Part shown: positions 27,077-35,847 of the stretch, piece after piece
How the letters are laid out: each line of letters starts with the position of its first letter
Position numbering within the stretch: position 1 is the first letter of the stretch
Source: Blautia wexlerae DSM 19850
GTDB taxonomy: Bacteria > Bacillota > Clostridia > Lachnospirales > Lachnospiraceae
Direction of reading: 5' to 3'
Assembly: GCF_025148125.1 (NCBI RefSeq)
Contig: NZ_CP102267.1
Location: 4,622,501-4,685,728 of the forward strand
Length of the DNA: 63,228 nt
Program-made: the position numbers and the translations under genes
The notes under the pieces: generated by a model
Database searches by the model: none
Told to the model about the DNA's origin: nothing
Seen by the model: only the letters and a program-made list of their open reading frames with translations

Positions 27077-28123
27077 TCAAATACGAACATAACCGGTGGA
27101 TGGACCTGCACCGACCTTTGCGATATACCCACTCTTAACTAAATCTGTCAGTGTTCTTTCCACGGTAACCTTACTTATGTCAGGGCATAGTTCCATAATT
27201 TCCTTCTTCGTTATCTTACCGACCTTATTATCAATCACCGCCTTAATTCTATCCGGTTTGGAAAGATTATGGTACTTCAAATGTTCTACACGGCTTTCGA
27301 ATTCATTGTATGCTTTCAGTATGATACCCAGATAATATTTAACAAAAGGCTCATAGCTGTTTTCGCCCTCATACCAGCCAGTAGAACTTGCTTGAAGGGC
27401 TTCATAATATGTTTCTTTCGTTTTTTCAATCAGCATTTCCATGCTGACATACTTTCCAACGATATATCCAGCCTTATAGAAAAGCAGTAAAGTGAGCAAA
27501 CGGCTCATCCTACCATTTCCGTCATTGAAAGGATGGATGCACAGAAAGTCCAGAATGAACATAGGAATCAAAACCAGTTTATCAATGCGGTCAGCTTCCC
27601 ATGCTTCAAGGAAACGAGCGCAAAGTTCGTCTATTGCTTCTGCAGTCTGAAAAGCTGGAGCGGGAATAAAACGAGCTTTCTGGTGTCCCTCGGCATCGGT
27701 TTCTGCAATTACATTGTCTGAATTCTTATGGGTACCACCGATGTTTCCTTGGGAATAAGAATATAAATCACGATGTAACTGTAAAATAATGTTTGGTCTT
27801 GGAGTGATATATTCATAACTTTCGTGAATCGTAGCCAGCACTTCACGGTAGCCGGCAATTTCCTGTTCAGACCGATTACGTGGCTCTGCTTTCTGACTTA
27901 CCAGTTCTTCCAAACGTTTATCACTTGTAAATATACCTTCAATTCGGTTAGATGCTCCCGTACTTTGAATTAAAGCAACTTCCAGAAATGTTTTCAGTTC
28001 ATCTATGTTTGCTTCCAGAAATAATTCCTGTTTACCTTTATGCTCATGAATACTGCCAATCATCTGAACAATTTCAGGTGTCAGCAACTTCGCAGGATTT
28101 GTAATATAATCAAAATTTCTCAT
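27077..28123 (-). CDS. Fic-domain AMPylase with C-terminal winged helix
   Basis: About 348 residues. Fic_N region, then the Fic core with motif HPFNDGNGR (about residues 197-205) for AMP (or other NMP) transfer from nucleotides to protein hydroxyls. It carries its own inhibitory helix motif SNRIEG (residues 58-63, S-x-x-x-E-G), making it a class II self-restrained Fic. Residues about 280-348 form a winged helix-turn-helix (KITKKEIMELCPDISKVTVERTL). Start taken at ATG 28123 after AAGGAG, in preference to an ATG 15 nt earlier. A 13-bp inverted repeat lies directly upstream, consistent with autoregulation through the C-terminal domain. Target proteins unknown. Confidence 0.88.
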   Translation of the reverse strand: MRNFDYITNPAKLLTPEIVQMIGSIHEHKGKQELFLEANIDELKTFLEVALIQSTGASNRIEGIFTSDKRLEELVSQKAEPRNRSEQEIAGYREVLATIHESYEYITPRPNIILQLHRDLYSYSQGNIGGTHKNSDNVIAETDAEGHQKARFIPAPAFQTAEAIDELCARFLEAWEADRIDKLVLIPMFILDFLCIHPFNDGNGRMSRLLTLLLFYKAGYIVGKYVSMEMLIEKTKETYYEALQASSTGWYEGENSYEPFVKYYLGIILKAYNEFESRVEHLKYHNLSKPDRIKAVIDNKVGKITKKEIMELCPDISKVTVERTLTDLVKSGYIAKVGAGPSTGYVRI

Positions 28124-28147
28124 TGAAATCTCCTTCATTTTGAATTT

Positions 28148-28201
28148 ATCTCCATCATTTTAATGCTAAATGATGGAGATTTCAATAGATTTGATGGAGA
28201 T
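28148..28201 (-). promoter_or_regulatory. Operator-like inverted repeat upstream of fic
   Basis: Perfect arms ATCTCCATCATTT (28148-28160) and AAATGATGGAGAT (28168-28180), plus a third half-site TGATGGAGAT at 28192-28201. It sits 25-78 bp upstream of the fic start, where a repressor would block the promoter. Confidence 0.65.
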
Positions 28202-28225
28202 AGATTCTCCATATGCACAATAAAT

Positions 28226-28362
28226 GTTACTGTTCACTCCGTTCACAGTAACGTAGCCAAAATTCATTCCAGATTGCCTACGGCAATGGAATTTCGGCTT
28301 GTATGTCTCGGGATTTTGGCATATTCATGCCAAAACACCTCGCGGGACAGTGGTGTGTGAAC
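28226..28362. repeat. TTACTGTTCAC element (family 3, copy a), split by an IS
   Basis: Runs from GTTACTGTTCACTCCG to TGTGTGAAC. The missing terminal AGTAAC is found after the IS at 30082-30087, so the IS inserted 6 bp from its right end. Hairpins TTCCAGATTGCC..GGCAATGGAA and TTTTGGCATATTCATGCCAAAA. Confidence 0.85.
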
Positions 28363-30072
28363 CAATGTCATTAACTTAAGAGATTGTTGCTTGTTAAACG
28401 GGCAATGCTCTCTCTGATACCTGCTTGATATTTCCTAAAATATTACTTGACAAATACTCCTCAATATGCGGCGTTATTACTGATCAATCAGTAATAACGC
28501 CCTTTAATTAGGCACTGTTATTTTTAATTACTTAATCAAAGGAGTATTTATTTATGAACTATTCAGATTCTATCAAAGCTATTTTACTTGCTGCTATCAA
28601 TGATCTTTCCAAAACACCGGAAAAATATGCTGTCAAACCCGGAGTTGATTTTATCAGAAACAGAAAACTTGGTTTTAAAGATTATATGCTGATGTTTCTG
28701 ACTATGGAAGCTGACTGTATCAGGGAAGAACTGTACCGTTTTTTCGGACGTACTATCGATGCACCTTCCAAAGCGGCTTTTTACAGACAGCGTAAAAAGA
28801 TCAGGGAAGATGCTTTTCGGAATCTTCTTCTTGCTTTTAACAGGAAACTTCCTAAAAAACTATATAACGGTAAATATGAATTCTGGGCCTGCGATGGTTC
28901 TTCCTGTGATATTTTCCTTAACCCTGAAGATAAGGATACCTATTTTGAACCAAATGGTAAATCTACCAGAGGATTTAACCAGATCCATATCAATGCTATG
29001 TTTTCTTTACTTGATAAGCGTTTTACTGATATTTTAGTCCAGCCTGCCCGAAAGCGAAATGAGTATTCTGCTTTTTGTTCCATGGTTGATTCTGCAGATA
29101 TCCATGAACACTACAAAGTCATTTTCTTTGGGGACAGAGGTTATACTTCTTACAACAACTTTGCCCATGTGATTGAAAAGGGGCAGTACTTCCTTATCCG
29201 ATGTAACGATAAAAGAGCTTCCGGAATGATGGGATATCCGGTTGATACCCTGCCAGCTTTTGATGAAGATATCTCTCTTATACTGACGAGGTCTAAAGCT
29301 GTAAGCAAATATTCCAGACCTGAACTATTCTCTTCATACCGATACATTTATCAGAATGCTCCGATGGATTATCTCAATGATCAAAGAACGGAATATGACC
29401 TTGCTTTACGTTTGTTACGCGTACAGCTTGATGATGGCTCTTATGAAAACATTGCTACGAATCTTCCAGAAGAAGAGTTTAAAGCTGAAGATTTCAAAGC
29501 TCTTTATCATCTGAGATGGCAGGAGGAAAACTCTTTCCGAGATTTAAAATATTCCCTGTGTCTGAAAGCGTTTCACTCAAAAAAATATGATTATATTGTG
29601 CAGGAAGTATGGGCAAGAGTTATTCTATATAATTTCAGTTCCAGCATAATCATAAATGTAACTATTGATCGGGAAGATCGTGCTTATGAATATCAGGCGA
29701 ATTATTCATCCGCGCTTAAAACATGCAGGGATTTTTTAAGGATTCACGATGGGATAACAAAGATAAATGTAGAAGGTCTGATCGCTCAAAATATTGAGCC
29801 GATCAGACCTGGAAGAACCTTTGCCCGCCAGCATAGGTTTAAACTTCCGATGAGTTTTTGTTATAGACATTAGCATTAACTCATATATTACTATATTTCA
29901 TCTTTAGACAAATTTCAATGTTAAATATTGATTTTGTCTTTTTGTTATACCCAAATTTCAGTAAAACATTGTATCTTAATCCCTCAATATCCCCTTTTTT
30001 ATCATAATCAAATCCTTCTGCTGATATTTTCATCAATGCAGTATTAGCAAATTGCTTAAGTTAATGACATTG
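28363..30072 (+). mobile_element. IS4-family insertion sequence, complete
   Basis: 1710 bp with perfect 18-bp terminal inverted repeats CAATGTCATTAACTTAAG and a 9-bp target duplication TGTGTGAAC (28354-28362 and 30073-30081). One transposase gene. Intact ends, duplication and full-length reading frame point to a recent insertion that may still be active. Confidence 0.92.
28554..29873 (+). CDS. IS4-family DDE transposase
   Basis: A 439-residue transposase. RNase H-fold acidic residues: Asp114 (FWACDGSSCDI), Asp194 (FFGDRGYTSY) and Glu325 in the YHLRWQEENSFRDLKYSL box that defines the IS4 group. The N-terminal ~90 residues should bind the ends. RBS AAAGGAG 9 nt before the ATG. Frame is complete with no disruption. 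The only gene of the IS; 190 bp upstream and 200 bp downstream remain within the element. Confidence 0.93.
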   Translation: MNYSDSIKAILLAAINDLSKTPEKYAVKPGVDFIRNRKLGFKDYMLMFLTMEADCIREELYRFFGRTIDAPSKAAFYRQRKKIREDAFRNLLLAFNRKLPKKLYNGKYEFWACDGSSCDIFLNPEDKDTYFEPNGKSTRGFNQIHINAMFSLLDKRFTDILVQPARKRNEYSAFCSMVDSADIHEHYKVIFFGDRGYTSYNNFAHVIEKGQYFLIRCNDKRASGMMGYPVDTLPAFDEDISLILTRSKAVSKYSRPELFSSYRYIYQNAPMDYLNDQRTEYDLALRLLRVQLDDGSYENIATNLPEEEFKAEDFKALYHLRWQEENSFRDLKYSLCLKAFHSKKYDYIVQEVWARVILYNFSSSIIINVTIDREDRAYEYQANYSSALKTCRDFLRIHDGITKINVEGLIAQNIEPIRPGRTFARQHRFKLPMSFCYRH

Positions 30073-30119
30073 TGTGTGAACAGTAACCAATAAATATACT
30101 CATTGGGATATAGAATTCA

Positions 30120-30989
30120 TTACTTCATCGTCTTCGCCAACGAATTGAGTAATGCCCGCATCTCTGGATTAGCCAATACTTTTGCCAGAAGTTCCGGATC
30201 GACTTCATCCAATGCATTCAACGATTCTTTTCTTATACGCTGTGATTCTTTGTTGATGAAGACATCCAGCTTATACCAATCCTGACCTTCCAGGAATTTT
30301 TGAAAACTCTCTTTTGTGATCCTTTTCTTTTCTGCAATCACAATGAATTCAAAAAATGACTATACTTTGGATTATCAAGAGTTGTATATACTGCACTTCT
30401 GGTTGTTCCAAGCAGCTGTGCCATCTCAGGCATCGTAATTGTTGCATCTTCCAGAAGAGCGTCTTTTTCTCTGTCTTCCTTTGTTCGATACCGAGACTGG
30501 CTTTTATACCAGTTTTGAAAAGATTCTTTTGGTATTCGTTTCCAGTAATCGACAATAACCGCTTCCATTTGATTTTTCTTGAGTAATTCATAAACAAGAT
30601 AATCATCAACACCTAACAGATCCGCGACTTCCTTAACGGAATAGGACCAGGATTTCAATTCTTTCCCCGGTTCTTCTCCGGTAACTTTATGATATTTAAT
30701 CTGATTGGCGTACCATTTTTCAAAGCTGGCAATATTGATTCGTATCTTTCCGGCAATCTCTTTAGATTCAAAAACATTTTTATGCACCAGCCAGTATCGA
30801 TCTGTCTTTTTTAATCCCAGCAGCTTTCCCATTTCCGGCACGGTCATCCAGGTTCGCTTTTGTGTTGGACGCCGTTTGTAAGGACTTTCTTCTGATATCT
30901 TCGAAATGATTTCTTCTACATCATCCATTTCCGAAACTTCTTTTTGTTCTGCAATCGTATCTTCCAGCCAATCTTTGATATAAAGAATT
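30120..30989 (-). pseudogene. Excisionase-like tandem HTH protein, truncated and frameshifted
   Basis: Three or four repeated Xis/MerR-like DNA-binding modules are recognisable, each with a helix-turn-helix and a trailing F-x-x-WY motif: WMTVPEMGKLLGL..FEKWYANQ, YSVKEVADLLGV..FQNWYKSQ, ITMPEMAQLLGT..FQKFLEGQDWYKL. The frame breaks at a six-T run (minus strand, 30351-30356). A seventh T would join PKYSHF to FEFIVIAEKKR and continue to 30120. At the other end the protein-like sequence stops near 30990 where an unrelated plus-strand relic begins, so the 5' end is also lost. Such proteins are common in integrative conjugative elements. Confidence 0.65.
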
Positions 30990-31200
30990 TGATGAACTGC
31001 GCTTTGCTGTCGACAACGACGGAACAAATATTCTTGTAATCATTAATAAGGGTGAGATTACTGGTGCAGTTGACATTGACAATATGTATGAATCTGCTTC
31101 TTCACACTGCGATGATTTCAAGGATCTCCGCAATGATGATGAAATAGTTAGCAATAGGGAGTGGATCCTTAACAAACTTGCCGAAGCAGAAAACGAATAG
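30982..31200 (+). pseudogene. Orphan C-terminal gene fragment
   Basis: An open plus-strand stretch ending in TAG at 31200 encodes about 70 residues of protein-like sequence (FDELRFAVDNDGTNILVIIN, ending REWILNKLAEAENE). It has no start codon or ribosome site, and a TGA just upstream (about 30977). I do not recognise the family. It joins the HTH pseudogene head to head at about 30990, marking a recombination junction. Confidence 0.5.
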
Positions 31201-31234
31201 TATATTTGGTGGCTACACCCCCAAGCCCCTGTAG

Positions 31235-31287
31235 AATAAATAACGCCAGTACTGGATATCAAAAATCCCGCACCGGCGTTATTTATT
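31235..31287. terminator. Bidirectional terminator
   Basis: Perfect 13-bp arms AATAAATAACGCC (31235-31247) and GGCGTTATTTATT (31275-31287). It serves the small membrane-protein gene on the minus strand and the relic on the plus strand. Confidence 0.75.
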
Positions 31288-31302
31288 AAAATATTTTGTT
31301 TT

Positions 31303-31512
31303 TTAATCTTCAACACTCTCTACTGAAACTTCTTTTTTCTTCCTACTTTTACCAGAAATCATCTTGTGTCCTGTATAAATAGCCATAATCATGCAAAGCA
31401 AAGAACTTGCTGCAAAGTACTTATGGCCTTCTTTTGATCCCTTATAACCTGTATAAAAAGTTCCAAGCATTGTAATCAGTGCACCGATAGACCAATATTT
31501 ATGTGATTTCAT
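31303..31512 (-). CDS. Small two-helix membrane protein (DUF6219-like)
   Basis: A 69-residue protein with two hydrophobic helices (about 8-25 and 32-48) and a Lys-rich, then acidic, C-terminus. The pattern HKYWSIGALITMLGTFYTGYKG resembles the DUF6219 family of small Clostridia membrane proteins, from memory. RBS CAGGAGGTATCTGA is strong, so the gene is probably expressed. It is a lone intact gene between relics on both sides. Function unknown. Confidence 0.65.
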   Translation of the reverse strand: MKSHKYWSIGALITMLGTFYTGYKGSKEGHKYFAASSLLCMIMAIYTGHKMISGKSRKKKEVSVESVED

Positions 31513-31554
31513 TCAGATACCTCCTGCCGTTTTTCTTAATCATATACCTTTTAA

Positions 31555-31971
31555 AAGATATATACAAACTGGTATTTTGAATCAATCGACAAGCAGCTCG
31601 GATCTTCCACTATAAATTCATACCTTCAGCAAATAGGATATGGCAATAAAAATATATCCGGAGATTTCTCTTTCTACTGGATGCAGTCATCCTTAAAGAT
31701 TTCACCAGTAGAACAAGTTGAACTTTTGAAAAATTTATATCGAAACAACTTCAACTTTACTCCTGCTAATATTCATGCCGTCAAAAATTCCATCCATCTT
31801 ACCGCCTCTGAAAATGGAGAATTTATGGAAAAACCGGAACCGGACGAGTGAACGGGCAGGATATAAATGGCTGGTTTATAGGTTTTATAGAAAGCCAAAA
31901 TAATACATACTTTTTCTCCACAAATATTCAAAGCGAACAACGTGCAACTGGTAGTAAAGCATCAGATGGTG
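31555..31971 (+). pseudogene. Class D beta-lactamase relic (C-terminal part)
   Basis: Plus-strand remnant matching the C-terminal ~140 residues of a Gram-positive class D beta-lactamase. Visible are WYFESIDKQLG, IGYGNKNISGDFSFYW with the YGN motif, SSLKISPVEQVELLKNLY, then after a 1-nt loss in GAATTTATGG (about 31820) YGKTGTGRVNGQDINGWFIG and NNTYFFSTNIQ. The KTG box is thus out of frame with the upstream part. The N-terminal half with the catalytic STFK serine is absent, and the end runs into the convergent ABC ATPase gene. It cannot encode a working enzyme. Confidence 0.8.
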
Positions 31972-31977
31972 CTTTAT

Positions 31978-32853
31978 CTACTCGTATTGATTCGTCACAT
32001 AAATATAAGCATCTTCCAACGTTGCAGGAATTGACATACACTCCAATTCTGGCTGTATTTCAGAAATCACTCTTAACTGCAATCCCCCCTCAACATACTG
32101 TTTAGATGTAATACGATACTTCTGTTCCACTTCTCTTGCTTTTCTCTCATCAGGTACTTTGCAAATCCAGATTTTCCCCTGTGCTTCTTCTGTCAAATTC
32201 TTCATAGAACCCGCATACAGAAATCGACCTTTATGCATAATTGCAAGCTGATTGCAGGTGGCAGCTAAGTCTTCTACCACATGAGTTGAAAACAAAACCG
32301 TTCTGTTTTCAGAAAAATCTACTAACAAATTGCGGATGCGAATACGTTCCTCCGGATCTAAACCGGTAGTTGGCTCATCCACAATTAAAAATTCCGGTTC
32401 ATTTAAAAGCGCCTGCACCAATCCTACCCGTCGCTTCATACCGCCTGATAACTGCTTCATTTTCTTCTTACGATGTTCTATAAGACTGGTCTTTTTCAAA
32501 TAATAATCTATCCGCTTTCTACATTCTGCTTTCGGAACACCTGCCAGATCTCCCATATACTCCAAACACTCCTGAACCGTCAAATTAGGATACAGTTCAA
32601 TTTCCTGTGGTAAATACCCTATCTTTCTTTGGATTTTTTCATAGTTTCCTTCGCTATACAAAATTCCGTCTAATGTAACCATTCCGTTTGTAGGTTTAAG
32701 CACAGTGGTCAAAACTCTCATCAAAGTTGTCTTTCCCGCTCCATTTTCTCCCAATAGTCCAAATATCCCATTTGGTATATCTAAATCTGCATGGTCGATT
32801 GCTGTGACACTATTCTTAAATCTTACCGTTAAATCCTCAATATGAATACTCAT
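31978..32853 (-). CDS. ABC transporter ATP-binding protein (BcrA type)
   Basis: A 291-residue ATPase of the bacitracin/lantibiotic-export (BcrA/NisF-like) group. Walker A GENGAGKTTLMR (about residue 35), signature LSGGMKRRVG (about 137), Walker B FLIVDEPTTGLDPEE (about 157), H-loop FSTHVVEDL. The C-terminal extension after the nucleotide domain is typical for this group. It follows two permease genes with 4-bp spacing and is last in the operon. With the kinase and regulator upstream this looks like an inducible peptide-antibiotic resistance or self-protection exporter. Confidence 0.9.
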   Translation of the reverse strand: MSIHIEDLTVRFKNSVTAIDHADLDIPNGIFGLLGENGAGKTTLMRVLTTVLKPTNGMVTLDGILYSEGNYEKIQRKIGYLPQEIELYPNLTVQECLEYMGDLAGVPKAECRKRIDYYLKKTSLIEHRKKKMKQLSGGMKRRVGLVQALLNEPEFLIVDEPTTGLDPEERIRIRNLLVDFSENRTVLFSTHVVEDLAATCNQLAIMHKGRFLYAGSMKNLTEEAQGKIWICKVPDERKAREVEQKYRITSKQYVEGGLQLRVISEIQPELECMSIPATLEDAYIYVTNQYE

Positions 32854-32857
32854 AAAT

Positions 32858-33517
32858 TTACCCTCTCTTTCTTACGATCTTCGGCAATGCCAGTAACAAA
32901 ATCAGTCCGATACAAATACACAAGCCTTTCCCATACAGCCATGTAATATCGGCAGTATTTTCTATATCTCTAAAAGAATAAGAAAACAGATTCCATGCTC
33001 CAAAAAGTTTATCTCCACCTGTGGAATTTGTTGCTACCCATATCAAAAGACTGCTTCCAATTCCCATCCACATATTGCGAAAAAGCATAGACAATGTATT
33101 AGCCAATATTCCCCAAAAGAAAATAGTTACTACAATCGCCCCAAAACAGGTAATAAACTGAAGTATTTCACTTTCTGTTACTGGATGTGTAATTGGTTTC
33201 TGAAACGCAAAAAACAATCCATATCCAAGAACAGCGAGCAGCAGCAAAAAAGTTCCCTGTATCATCAGTCTCTGTATAATAGAATAGATTCTCTTTTTTA
33301 TCTGATACAGTCTCTGAACTTCGGAACGGTTGCTTGTAATTTCCTGCACATAAGTATCTGCACAAAAAACAGCAGTCAATATCGCAAAAGGCGGCTCTAT
33401 GGATAGTCCTATTTCATATGTGAAAACAACTGCACGAATCACACTTAAAATTACAACAAAGGATACTGCATAAGCAATTTTATAAAATGGCAGAACAATC
33501 TTCATTTCCTTCTTCAT
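32858..33517 (-). CDS. ABC-2 type permease, small subunit
   Basis: A 219-residue membrane protein with about six hydrophobic segments. No named motif, but position, size and tight packing (directly abutting its neighbours at 33518 and 32854) mark it as a permease of the ABC exporter. Start MKKEMKIVLPFYK. Likely pairs with the larger permease in a heteromeric channel as in NisE/NisG-type systems. Confidence 0.75.
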   Translation of the reverse strand: MKKEMKIVLPFYKIAYAVSFVVILSVIRAVVFTYEIGLSIEPPFAILTAVFCADTYVQEITSNRSEVQRLYQIKKRIYSIIQRLMIQGTFLLLLAVLGYGLFFAFQKPITHPVTESEILQFITCFGAIVVTIFFWGILANTLSMLFRNMWMGIGSSLLIWVATNSTGGDKLFGAWNLFSYSFRDIENTADITWLYGKGLCICIGLILLLALPKIVRKRG

Positions 33518-34582
33518 TTATATTCGCCTCCGCTTCCAAATCTGTATCGAAATCAGTATAATTACTACCGATACAATAATAAGAAAACTTTGATTTAAGA
33601 GCGCCATCGGGGGCGGTGTCGTATCAAAAAGCTGCCCCGGAAATCGTACCATGATTGCCAAAGGTTTGCCCCAATATCCGTAAACTCCCTCTGCATTAGT
33701 TCCGCCCAAATTGGAATACACCATATAAAGAATCAAAAGTGGTACACCCGGAAGTGGATTTTTAAATATGAGTGAAATCAATGTATATATACTCACAATC
33801 ATCAGCATATTAGGCAATATATAAAGTACCGTAGAAGCCACAAAATCCCATAGTCGCACTTCAAATCCACTATCCTTTGTATAGATGCGGCACAATACCC
33901 AAAACAGTATATTCAAAATAGTTAGCACAAGCAAACAAATTGTAAATCCTGCACTCACTTTTCCCATTACATACTTCCCGGCAGTCACAGGCTTTGTATG
34001 CAACAATTCATAAGTATGCTTTTTTGTATCTTGTAAAAATAAAACCGCCAACATAATAATTGCAAAAAACACCATATACAGACCCGCAAAATCAGCAAAT
34101 TTTCTTGCGTAATAAAAAGAAAATGTCTTATCTTCCAATTTTTTATCTAGATATGCGTTGATTTCTTCTGCCGTTCCCTTATAATACGTACTGTCCTCGT
34201 ATAAACACCTTGCCCCGTACCAGTCATATTCCTGCTCCAAATACGCATAGGCCTCTTTTAAATTCATGCTTTCCAGCTTTTCAATGACATTCTGTGCTTC
34301 TGAATCCGTCAATCCAAACACATCCGTTAATTTTATTTTTACCTTTTCATGCCATACCTCTCTGTGCTTTTCAGGCGTGGCTGGAATATAGCCCTCATAC
34401 ACTTCTCCTTCAACCGAAGTGTTGGACTGATCATTGATGATTTCCTCCCCCGTTGTAAGATAATGTGTGGTTAAATATGGACTTGTCGCATTAAACACAC
34501 CATAAATCACAAGCAGAACACCTACCCAAAATAACGGTCGCTTTAGATAATTCCTAATCTCTCTTTTAAAAATAGCAATCAT
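33518..34582 (-). CDS. ABC-2 type permease, large subunit
   Basis: A 354-residue permease. One N-terminal membrane segment (about 18-36), a large extracytoplasmic domain (about 40-160, rich in charged residues), then five or more helices (about 165-350) including ILFLQDTKKHTYELLHTKPV, the ABC-2 cytoplasmic loop pattern. First gene of the three-gene exporter; RBS AAAGGAGG. The extracytoplasmic domain could recognise the exported or sensed peptide. Substrate unknown. Confidence 0.8.
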   Translation of the reverse strand: MIAIFKREIRNYLKRPLFWVGVLLVIYGVFNATSPYLTTHYLTTGEEIINDQSNTSVEGEVYEGYIPATPEKHREVWHEKVKIKLTDVFGLTDSEAQNVIEKLESMNLKEAYAYLEQEYDWYGARCLYEDSTYYKGTAEEINAYLDKKLEDKTFSFYYARKFADFAGLYMVFFAIIMLAVLFLQDTKKHTYELLHTKPVTAGKYVMGKVSAGFTICLLVLTILNILFWVLCRIYTKDSGFEVRLWDFVASTVLYILPNMLMIVSIYTLISLIFKNPLPGVPLLILYMVYSNLGGTNAEGVYGYWGKPLAIMVRFPGQLFDTTPPPMALLNQSFLIIVSVVIILISIQIWKRRRI

Positions 34583-34649
34583 ACGTATTCCTCCTTTCCT
34601 TCGTTATAGACATCATAAAATATAAATCACAACAAAAAGACAACAGTAT

Positions 34650-34679
34650 AAAAAAATCGGACCGCTCATGCAATCCGAT
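34650..34679 (-). terminator. Terminator between kinase and exporter genes
   Basis: ATCGGA/TCCGAT (34656-34661/34674-34679), followed on the minus strand by TTTTTTT. The kinase stop codon lies in the loop, so regulator-kinase and exporter are probably separate transcripts. Confidence 0.7.
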
Positions 34680-35847
34680 GAAATACTGCTGTTATTACAG
34701 CTCCACTCTGTTTTTCATTTTCTATCAATAACTGACCACCATGCTTTTCACAATACAATCTGCTGATATACATGCCCATTCCTGAATGTTTCAAACTGTC
34801 TTTCACATTTTGCTGATAAAAAAGCTCTGTTGCCTTTTGCTTATCTATTGTAAATCCCACTCCATCATCCTTTATTCTGATCTGTAATTCAGAACAGGTA
34901 AGAAACACTTCCATTTCCACTTTTGTCTTGGCGTAACGAAAGGCATTTGACAAAAGGTTTTCTATAACCTCTAAAATCACTTCCTTATCTCCTGAAAATT
35001 TTTCTTCTGTTTCCGAACATTCTAATTCATATAGCTTTCCAAATTTTTTCCTAAACACGTTCATCTCTGCCCGTACGTCTATTTCTACCTGTTTACTGGT
35101 AATTTCTTCTGCTACTAACTCCCTTGTATCTAAACTGCTCATCTTTCGCATAGTTTCCACAAAGATATCCATACGTTCAATCTGTTTTTTGCTTTCATTT
35201 ACCATTTCTAAGGCTTGCTCCATATTTATCTCTTTCTTCGGAAGATATTCTGAAAGCATTTCCTGATACCCCTCCAGCACAGAGAGCGGAGAACGTATAT
35301 CATGTGCAATGGCAGCCCGCAAAGCCTTTTCTTCCTCAAGCATTTTCCATAACTGTTGATTATTCTCTGCCAGCTGTCCTCTCATTCGTTCAAACTCTTT
35401 GCACAATCCGCCCATCTCATCTTCATTTTCATAAGTGATATGGAAATCTAAATTATTTCGACCAACTTGTCGGGAAGCCAGTTCTAATTCTTCGATAGGG
35501 CATTTCAGTTTATGCTTATAAAAAAGAAATACCGCTATAATACTCCCTGCAACAGATACGATAAGCACTGTAAATGTCTGAAGAAAATCACATATTTCCG
35601 ATACATGATAATCAAATTCTTTCATTTCATAAGAATGTGGTCTCGGAACATCTGGCAAATACCTTCTACCATCCCCTTCAGCCATTTCAAAATATTCTTC
35701 TTGGTCTACATAATTCCACCAAATGTTGTTTTGTACTGTGCTTGCTATTCGCATAATTAGTGCTGAAAGATAAAAACTAATTATTAAACTAATTATCATA
35801 TACAAAACAATGGTTTTCCTTAACGAAAGATTTTTTATTTTGCCCAT
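34666..35847 (-). CDS. Sensor histidine kinase
   Basis: A 393-residue membrane kinase. Two helices (about 12-36 and 91-112) enclose a ~55-residue extracytoplasmic sensor rich in Tyr, Trp and acids; a HAMP-like segment follows (about 112-165), then HisKA with His182 (AIAHDIRSPLSV), and HATPase_c with N-box ENLLSNAFRYA, G1 IKDDGVGF and GMGMYISR. It overlaps the response regulator gene by 13 bp. Together they probably detect a peptide or wall stress and induce the adjacent exporter; the link is by proximity only. Confidence 0.9.
   Translation of the reverse strand: MGKIKNLSLRKTIVLYMIISLIISFYLSALIMRIASTVQNNIWWNYVDQEEYFEMAEGDGRRYLPDVPRPHSYEMKEFDYHVSEICDFLQTFTVLIVSVAGSIIAVFLFYKHKLKCPIEELELASRQVGRNNLDFHITYENEDEMGGLCKEFERMRGQLAENNQQLWKMLEEEKALRAAIAHDIRSPLSVLEGYQEMLSEYLPKKEINMEQALEMVNESKKQIERMDIFVETMRKMSSLDTRELVAEEITSKQVEIDVRAEMNVFRKKFGKLYELECSETEEKFSGDKEVILEVIENLLSNAFRYAKTKVEMEVFLTCSELQIRIKDDGVGFTIDKQKATELFYQQNVKDSLKHSGMGMYISRLYCEKHGGQLLIENEKQSGAVITAVFHRIA

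Noticed and set aside
31227..31290. Hairpin with AATAAATAACGCC arms as a mobile-element end
   Set aside because: It sits between two gene 3' ends and behaves as a shared terminator; no matching copy seen. The similar ataacgcc near 28480 is inside the IS and not flanked alike.
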